Source: Microbotryum silenes-acaulis (lineage: Eukaryota > Basidiomycota > Microbotryomycetes > Microbotryales > Microbotryaceae). From it: a stretch of 64,000 nt of DNA. Shown here piece by piece: positions 56,457 through 64,000 of the stretch; the first letter of the stretch is position 1, and every line of letters starts with the position of its first letter. The notes beneath the pieces were generated by a model, which did no database searches, was not told the DNA's origin, and was given only the letters and a program-made list of their open reading frames with translations. Made by a program: the position numbers and the translations under genes. Location of the stretch: positions 620,001 through 684,000 of the forward strand of contig QPFY01000004.1 in the NCBI GenBank assembly GCA_003665825.1. The letters are read 5' to 3'.

Positions 56457-59090
56457 ATGGACGGCCAAGATCGAAGAGCATCACTCCAGCTTGGCCGACA
56501 GGCACGCAAAGAGGCTGCATCGCCTTATGCGCGTCCTAAGGCTTCGCCAGCGAGTGCGAACGCGGGTGCAAGTGCGAGCGGAACTCCTGTGCGTTTGACT
56601 TGATCGTTGCGGCCGGACCCACTATACTGATGTTACCATGTTATGACCTGTAGTCTCGCCTGAGTGGACTGTTGTCGTACCTGAGTCCGTTCCGCCGTGG
56701 CAAGAAGAAGGAGCGATCTCCTGAGCCCCAGCCCGCGTCGGACGATGAGCAAGACCACAACAACGACCACTACCACGAAGAGCCACAGCACAGTGATGGC
56801 AGTGATGATGACGCACAACATGCCCATGCTCCTGCGTTTGAACTGCATGGCGACTTTGTCGAGGACCACGACGTAGGTCCATCACCGACAGGGGCACCAG
56901 GGGATCTCGATCATCGCTGACGCTGCAGTGACGACTGTACTGACGCAGATGCACGCCAACGCACCACCCTCACCTACACCGTACCAAAATATTTACCCCA
57001 ACCTCGGATCGTCCATCACCGCTTCCAAGTCGATGCCTCAGCTCGCTTCGACGCTGGCCTCGAACGCGACCCCCCGACCTCGTGGCGGCTTCACCTCCGC
57101 TCTGCCGCAATCTGCGACACGCGCTGATTTGGCACTGTTCTCGGCATCGGCAGCCAGCTGGGGTCAGGCCGAGTCCGTGTTTGGCTCGGAACGATCCCCA
57201 CCTGGGCGAGCAAACGAGGAACTCGCGAGGTTCTTCCGCGACAAGGCCGATCGGGGCGATGAGCCATTGACCGCGATCGAGCAAGCCGGGGTGCTTCACC
57301 TCATGCAACAGGCCAAAGCCGAGAATCTACCTACTGCCTTCACCCCCAACTTCGGGTCCGCCTCTCCCACCCTTTCGGTGCAGCCCTTTTATGCTCGTCA
57401 GGACTCGGTCGTTCCCATCTCACCCTCGGCGGCGTCCAACAACTTGACCTTTGGCGGTGTCGGTGCTTCCCCCTCGACGCTCAATGCCGAGTCTACCGCA
57501 GGTCATACACCATACCGAAGACGAAGACCCATCTACGTTGGAGCGGGCTACTCGAGCCGAAGCGCACGTCGCAATCGAACTCCTGGGTCTCACAGCGCCT
57601 CGAACGGATCGAACTTGACGCGGAGTCAGAGCGACGGCGGATTGCTCAACTCCCTGGGGGCGAACAGTTCGACTGCCGAGGGCAAACGTCGACGTGTCGA
57701 AGCGGAGGATGCACCACCCGCCCCATCGACCTCGAACCTATCCTACGCAGCCTCGCCGGGACCGTCGGCTTCGGCCTCTCCCTCGCCTGCAGCAGCGATG
57801 ACGGACAATTCCAAAACTTCGATCTTTTCTCGTGCCAAGGTCACAGCGAACGCCGTCTCGACCCCCGTCCGACCGTCACCTCTGTGGCAAGTCAGCAAAG
57901 CCGAGACCCCGTCACCTTCTCCACCAAAGAGGGTCGCCTCAGCGACGCCTCGATCGACAACTCGAGCGGCCGATATGATGATGGACATCATCCGCCAAGA
58001 GGATGCTGCAAGACCGGACAAAACTTCTCCGACGACAGGTCGCGAAGCTTTTATCAACCCTTACGAAAGCACGGACCACAATCCTTTGGCGCGAATCCCA
58101 CGCAGTCGGCCCGTTCGTCCTCCGACACCTTCGAGACCGGCCTCGGCTCGTGTTGCGGCTCAGAAGGCTGCTTCGGCTGCTCCAAGTCCCAAAATTTTCT
58201 CGCCATTGGAACAGCTTGAGAGATCTATGCCGGCAGAGTACCGTCGTGAGGATGGGAACCGATCGAAAATGGCTTCGTCGGTCGCCTCGGCTTCTCCTGC
58301 TCCTACGCCGCAGAAGGAGGCTGCGCCAGCTCCGACGTTTGCTCCGCCTTCCATGCCCGTAGTAGCGACGAAGCCATCGACTAAGAAAGCGGCACCTGCG
58401 AATCCCTTTGCGGCACTTGCTTCGGAAACGGACGAGGCTGAAGACGATGAGGAGGATGAAGACGGGTCCCGAGAGGAGGACGAAGAGGATGACGACGAAG
58501 AAGAAGATGACGAAGCGGACGAGGAGAACGAGGAGGAGGATTTGGACGAAGACATTGTCATCATTGAAGAGGTCATCAAGAAGCCCACACCCACACCCAA
58601 GCCCAAAACCGTCTTCATACCCAAAGCACCCGCACCGAAAACGTCGGCACCTGCTCCTTCCGCGCCTATGCGCAAGCCCGTCGACCAGCCGGCGTCAGTT
58701 GCACCCATGTACGGTACACCTTCGTCCAACATGTTCGATCAGACATCTTCGGTGCCGAGCAAGCAGCCTCCTACTGGGGAACCTGCTCCCACACCGAAGC
58801 CTGCTGTTTCGTTTTCCTTTGGTGCGATCTCCGCCGCCCCTGTCGAAACTCCCAAGGCTGCGGCGCCCAAACATGTCGTCTCGAACGGGTCATCGATTAC
58901 CTTGGTGGCCTCCTCGGACGCTCAAAAGCAAGCTCTCGAAGCTTCTCGAACCTCTTTACCGACTTTCGTCTTTACGGGCACTTGGAACACTTGTACTGGG
59001 TGCGGAGAAGTGGCGGAAGCGACGACGCGTGCGGCGCAGGATTTGGCCAGGATGATGAGTCGGGGCGAGGTGCCGACGTTCGAGTTTTAA
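56457..59090 (+). CDS. Probable nuclear-basket nucleoporin (Nup1/Nup60-like)
   Basis: Exons 56457-56588, 56654-56872 and 56949-59090 give 830 aa. Residues ~45-62 (SRLSGLLSYLSPFRRGKKKE) look like an amphipathic helix followed by a basic patch, as in Nup1/Nup60/Nup153 membrane-anchoring segments. The rest is mostly disordered Ser/Ala/Pro-rich sequence with an NLS-like HTPYRRRRPIYVGAGYSSRS and EGKRRRVEAED, the motif REAFINPYESTDHNPLARIP, a long acidic stretch (58.43-58.57 kb, about 45 residues mostly Asp/Glu), sparse FG-type motifs (AVSFSFGAIS, LPTFVFTGTW) and a CTGCGE ending. Nucleoporin identity rests on the N-terminal helix, NLS and SFSFG; it could instead be another disordered nuclear protein. 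The exon 3 acceptor (56949) was chosen because earlier CAGs run into stops. Confidence 0.6.
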
Positions 59091-61910
59091 TGCAGTCCAA
59101 TCTGAGTCCTCCTAAAGGACTTCCTCGTTGCTCCAAATTCCAAACTGAAGCTGAAGGCACACTGCAAGGGAGCAAGGATGCTGCGATGTACATCAAGTAC
59201 AGTTCGCGTCGGAACAATCCCTCTTTCCAGGCTTCCCGAAACCATTGGCAAGGGCCAATCAGATATCCTTGGCAGGGGTCCTCGACAGTGGCTCCTTACC
59301 GGTCTTACGGTCCAAGTTTGTTGCAACCGCCGAGTCCCTCATGCCGGACACCTGTAGTGTAGCCGCCCCCCTGCTGTTTCCTGTGCCGTCCTTTGCAAGC
59401 ATCTATTGCTGTTCAAGTTCAAGGTTGAACAACTCGACCGGGTAGTCTAGCCGAATAAGCGAAAGCGCCTGGCACGAACGATTCACCGTGCACTGGATTT
59501 AGCCGGTCGACGAATCGGATCTTGAGCTCTTTCAAGCGGCGGCCATACATGCACGCTATGAATGAAGGCTTTTCTGCTCATAGTAAGAATCGCCCAAAGG
59601 CGGAATCCTGAGGGTCCTGTCCGCTAATCGTCATCTCCCTCTTGTCTCACAATCTTTTTGAGTCCGACTCTCGCAAGCCAAAACCTGAGTGCACGAATGA
59701 TCGTTCCTGCACTTCACCAAGGAGTGGCTTAACGCAAGAAGCCGGGCTCAAAACTAGGAATCAGTAACAGAAACCACATTCGTACAATCAGGAAGAGTGA
59801 AGGCTCCGCCAAAATTGCGGTCGCTATTCTATTCTCGACTCGTAGGTGAAACTCCTTTATAACAAGGACCGACACTGACGCCGCCATCATCTTTCCGAGT
59901 CCACGAAACCAGCCAAGAAGAGCCATTCTTCTGTATTTTCATCAGTTGTTTCCTTCCATGTTGCGACCCTTTCCAGGTTGAATCTTACCTGCAATCCCGA
60001 GTCGAGCGCGGTGGTGCGCCCCGTCGTCATCGACGATCGACTGTATTCATGCACCCTTCTCATTGACACCCTGGGATCCCACACAGTACAGATGACGGTA
60101 CATAGACATCAGAACAAGTGATTAACTTTCATTGAACCACCTGCTTACTGCTATCGTGATATCTGTAATCACGTGCGAGAGCAGGGTCTCATCCGCCTGA
60201 ACTTCGACAGGGGCTCAAGGTGTGCAGCCGTCCAGCTCGTCCAGCTCGATGAGATGGCATCTGATGTATGAGAGGCATATTGGCAGCCTGGAACCTCTCC
60301 CAACTCTATTGTAAGTTTTAATTTCAGGTTCTCCCCATGATCGTGCGTCAGCGAGCTGATCATCCTCCATTCCGCCGCAGCAGCATTGCCCAACTCTTCG
60401 GAGCTCGAGTCAGGTGAGTCGGCGGCTAGTTTGACCTACTTCACTAGTCGCTACACGCTACTGATATTTGCCGTAATAGACGTTCTTAATGTCTCTCGGC
60501 GGTTCAATTCGGTATTTTCGGGGACTTAGGAGGTTGATCGGATCACAGGCTGACGGGTTGACCAACCGCGGGCGCCCGAAGTCGGTCCATCAGCCATTGA
60601 CCTGAAAGCACCCTGCTATCACAATCGGACCTTATTGGGCTCTTTCCTCAAGTGTGCGCTACACCATGGCCGCCAACGCGTTTCTAGGAAGACAGACAAG
60701 GCAGCGATGCCCTGCCACCGACCCCGTCGGGGAAATACAACCTCGACTGCATTGAACCACTACTTTGTTCGCCATCCTAATTTCGACGTCTAAACCTGAA
60801 GACCCTCCGTCACACCCTGGACTTCATATGTGATCATCGTCTGTGACTTACCGGAATGGATGCGGGACCAGTCAGTTGCAACCCGAGGGGCAGGCTTCAA
60901 CCCCACGGAGCAATTTTTTTTCTGCACCTGACTCGGAATGCAGTCGACCTCCCAATTCCATCTTCGATTCGGCTTCCGAACGTCGCAATGTGCAGAAATT
61001 TGACCGTGTGGGGCGGAATCACGACGAGAATTTGGAACAGTGACGGAAACCTGTCAGGCACCAGTGACGACTCCTATAACCGTTCACACGTCAACTCATA
61101 TAAGAGTACGAATCAGTGCCCCACTTACTTACCTAGACCCGACACCACCTCTTCAGGTGTGCCAACAGTGACCGAGTCTGTTCGATGACGAATCGGATCA
61201 GCATTGAGATCGTTACCCAAATCCGTGGTCATCCCAAAAGGCAGTCACAGGCACGTACCATGAGTTGACTGTAGCTGAAGAAGGCCCGCTAACAATAGAT
61301 GCCCATCATCTCCCTCTATCACCAGCCGAACGGCATTCCCGACAGCGCTGTCTTTGACTCGCTGATCCCCAACCGGACCTGAGGCACCCGAACAGAATTA
61401 CCGAAAGAAGGGTGTGCGGACTCTGAATCGATGTGGCGACTGAAAGGTGCAGGAGTGTAGACGATGTGATAAAGATCTTCACGCGAACATACTTCTACAG
61501 GAAGGGATTGGAGAGCGGGGAGAAGGAATAACCGAACAAGAAAGGCAAGCTAGTGAGGTGGCCGCACTATGGTCCCGTGACCTGCTTGGACTGGCAGATT
61601 CATGGAATGCTGGCGAATGCCGGAAGATTTCGTGGGTCCTAGGTGACGGCAGATGGGCTAAGGATGCTGCCGACACCTGCTGACTAAATTCCGAAACATC
61701 TCCGCCCCTGAGTTTCTGAGCCGTCTCTTTGAAGACAATGACGTCAAATGGGTTTGTCTCTGGGTCAGTCTCAGTTTCTTGTACAGAAACTTAGAGAGAA
61801 AAGGCTGAGATTGCAGGCGCGATTTGACTGCGTGGTCCTAATGAAAACAGGGGCTACACAGCTTGCGCCGATGCCATTCAATTGAGGGCAAAGACATACC
61901 GAAATAGACC
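59091..61910. other. 2.8-kb interval with no supported gene
   Basis: I checked both strands for splice-linked coding stretches, tRNA-like cloverleaf ends and repeat arrays and found nothing convincing. Frames are under ~110 codons, overlap and lack domains. It may hold UTRs, non-coding RNA or relics too decayed to read. Confidence 0.45.
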
Positions 61911-63483
61911 TCAGCATTTTACAAAACGAACCAGAAGACCTTCATAGTCCGGTTGCTGCGCCTTCTCCAGCATGCGTCGCAACTCGGCCTGGACCTCCAC
62001 CATCTTTCGCTCAACAGCGAGGTGGTGTCGCGCCGCACTCGTGCCGACGGGAGGTAAGCGGCCCGGACGATTGCGCGTCATGAGCTCGACCAAGCCATGG
62101 AGACCAGTGTCGACCTTCTTGAGATCCTCGAGGAAGTCCTCGCGTAACTGGGGGTACTCCCCGCCACCACCCCAGAGCTCCAAGCGAGTGAGACAAAGCG
62201 GATAAGTGGCGGGTTGCGACAGTACGCGAAGTTGCAATGCCTCCCATATCTCGGCCGAGACCACATCGCCGATGAACGAGTCAAGGACGAGCAAGAACCA
62301 ATGAACGGACGACTCGAAGTCGTGGCGAAGACCATGGAAAGGGATCTTGTTGACCGCGTTGAGCCAAGTCCATGTATGGGATTGGGCTTGGAAGGGAGCG
62401 GTGGCACGGGTGATCCTGAACGAGCCGGTGTCTTCAGCTGCAACCGGGATGCGTTCACCCCGTGGTGCAACGATACCCGTGTCCCAATCGACCAGAACCA
62501 GGTGTCCTTGGTAGTGAAGGATGTTCCCGAGGGACAGATCGCGATGGTGGATGCCAAGATCGAAGAGTACGGGCAGGAGGGTGAGGAGCTGGTCGAAAAC
62601 CTTGAGAGCTTGAGAAAGGGGATGTTCAGGACCGCGGCCATCGTCGACGGGTATGGGGAAGCGAGTAGGATTGCGCAGGATGATCACATCGAGTGTGCGT
62701 CGAGACGAATACTGCTCTCGTCGTTTGGGATCCTCCCGGTTTATGAGCACGGGCAAGTCGCTTTCTTTCATTTGTGAGCGATGTCGACTGAGCGACTTGG
62801 CTTTCGAGAAGCCGAGAAGATGTTGAAGAGCCGGCGGAAGCACAATACTTGACGATCGCGTTCAGCACTTCGGCTTCGTGACCGACAAACTTGGGAGACA
62901 CGTGTTGGATCTTGAGCACGAACGAGGGCTTTGGGTCATCCGTCGAAGTTGATGGGGACTTAGTCACTAGGCTCTGACGGGTGAGCTGGAACACGACTGT
63001 GCAGTGACTGAAGATCGAGCTGCCGTTCACGACTGCAGATTGAACGAGCTTGATGGGCTCCTCGTGGACAAACTCGACGGTGCGACCGACCAGGGGAGCA
63101 TCCGCTTCGGGCTCAGACAGTCGAAGATATCTGGTACAGAACGCGACGGGTGCGATGCCAGTCTCGGAGTGACAAGCGTAGCGAAATAGAGGTGACAAGC
63201 CGGCCGAGTAGACGTCCAGCCCGAGCAGTATGGACAACACCGAAGCGAGCTCGCCAAAGCCCTCGCACCAGCAATCCGAGATGATCGCGATCCGGCACCC
63301 CTCGTGATCGAGCACGGTGAAGAAGGCTGCATCATCGAGGATGGCCAACCCGGGAGCAAACAGGCGGGTCGGCTGTGTGAGCACATATTGTGCCAAGTCG
63401 AGCAGAACATCGACAAGAGGGTATGGGGTGTGACGCGTATCGTGTTCTGGCCCATGGACGTCGAACGCCAGGGGTACGAGCAT
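61911..63483 (-). CDS. FunK1-type fungal protein kinase
   Basis: Exons read leftwards: 63483-62849 and 62787-61911 (503 aa). The kinase-like core shows VVFQLTRQSL, PSFVLKIQHVSPKFVGHEAE (β3-Lys and αC-Glu analogues), the catalytic loop LGIHHRDLSLGNILHYQG, the metal-binding segment VLVDWDTGI in place of DFG, and RITRATAPFQAQ and HDFESSVHWFLLVL from the C-lobe, as in the basidiomycete-expanded FunK1 family. Function unknown; such kinases are often linked to multicellularity or accessory regions. The two frames overlap between 62626 and 62843. A 61-nt intron (62848-62788, GTATTG...TCAG) joins them in phase as EVLNAIV-N-RHRSQMKE; otherwise a frameshift must be assumed. The first in-frame ATG is 63483, but the frame is open further upstream, so a 5' exon may be missing. 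Confidence 0.72.
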
Positions 63484-64000
63484 GCGACAAGCGCCAGGCC
63501 CGCCTTTCGCGGAGGCCAACTTGTCGCAGCACGTAAGAAAGTGGTGACGTTCGATCAGATCAGGGCTGTAGTGGGCGCCTGCGCCGGTCAATCGGGCAGG
63601 TCTTTGCGATACTCTGAGCGGTGCCCCAGGCTGTGTGGGCGGCAGAGGATGAGAGAGGAATCCCGCGTGTCGGCCGCGGACGGGAAAGCTCTAGTTGACG
63701 GTTGCTGGCTGTTAACGGCTGTTGTTGGCCGGTTGCCAAAGGCGACCAAGGGCTACCAGCGGGAGCCAGCGCGCCAGCGGGCGCGCCGAGCAAGTGGAAA
63801 GCTGTGGAAAGGCGCGGTGTGAATCGACGCTCGCTCTTGCTAAGGACCAATTATTTTTGCTCGCAACATCGCCTGTTGCTCGCTCGGAACTTCCGACGTT
63901 TTGCTTTACATGCCTTTACACGCCAACAAACCTCCTTTTTTCCCACATCTTTCCAGTGACTCGAGCAGGCAGTGTCCGACTCGCGGCGATCTCCATACCC
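63484..64000. other. Upstream region of the FunK1 gene to the window edge
   Basis: No initiator for an upstream FunK1 exon was found. The CT-rich run at 63918-63960 could be the leader of a plus-strand gene starting beyond 64000. Confidence 0.35.

Noticed and set aside
58160..58732. Poly-Ser minus-strand frame opposite the acidic stretch of the nucleoporin-like gene
   Set aside because: It is the antisense of GAG/GAC codons.
60843..61188. Overlapping frames of 66-110 codons on the plus strand
   Set aside because: No domain, no good splice partners, no initiator context; likely chance.

Overview
The window reads as nuclear DNA of a basidiomycete fungus, most likely a GC-rich basidiomycetous yeast. 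Pucciniomycotina/Microbotryomycetes is my best guess, but this is inference from gene style and I did no similarity search. The evidence is dense genes split by short introns (about 50-200 nt, usually GT(G/C)AGT...CTGAC...YAG), monocistronic genes on both strands, a FunK1-type kinase and fungal-specific families (UPF0662, NUXM, DPP5-like S9 peptidase). Gene models were built by hand: I joined open frames at splice sites so that every junction keeps phase and, where I know the family, restores its continuity. No bacterial, viral or CRISPR feature was seen.

Layout. 1-196 (-): 5' end of a small secreted protein. 0.2-4.1 kb: no convincing gene; short tandem repeats. 4.1-7.8 kb (+): F-box/leucine-rich protein. 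9.0-11.7 kb (+): fumarate reductase with a C-terminal cytochrome b5 domain. 11.9-14.2 kb (-): RWD-RING-IBR-RING ubiquitin ligase (RNF14/Itt1 type). 15.3-20.0 kb (+): ARID protein, Swi1 subunit of SWI/SNF. 20.6-21.9 kb (-): MPDU1-type PQ-loop protein. 22.6-24.7 kb (-): nine-exon orphan gene, with a zinc-finger/acidic fragment upstream (25.4-26.0 kb). 27.5-29.8 kb (+): Cys-cluster protein with TTPxGSPP repeats. 30.3-32.9 kb (-): Sir2/SIRT1-type deacetylase, divergent from the complex I subunit NUXM (33.3-34.2 kb, +). 34.7-36.3 kb (-): enoyl-CoA reductase Tsc13. 36.8-37.4 kb (-): secreted stand-alone inhibitor-I9 (subtilase propeptide) protein. 38.1-39.5 kb (+): CDK7/Kin28. 39.7-41.1 kb (-): disordered orphan protein. 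42.0-43.9 kb (+): membrane-anchored orphan protein. 44.1-47.0 kb (-): S9 prolyl-oligopeptidase-family peptidase. 47.8-50.1 kb (+): UPF0662/DUF2408 protein. 51.2-53.2 kb (+): NDUFAF7-type methyltransferase. 53.7-56.1 kb (+): APC-family amino-acid permease. 56.5-59.1 kb (+): probable nuclear-basket nucleoporin. 59.1-61.9 kb: no gene seen. 61.9-63.5 kb (-): FunK1 kinase.

The genes are unrelated housekeeping and regulatory functions rather than one pathway. Loose functional links are complex I (subunit NUXM and assembly factor NDUFAF7, implying this fungus keeps complex I), nuclear gene control (Swi1, Sir2, CDK7/TFIIH, nucleoporin) and ER lipid/glycan metabolism (Tsc13, MPDU1). No single locus stands out as a new multi-gene system. 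The parts most worth following up are the orphan I9 gene, the nine-exon orphan with its neighbouring zinc-finger fragment, three GC-AG introns and the low-complexity regulator tails.
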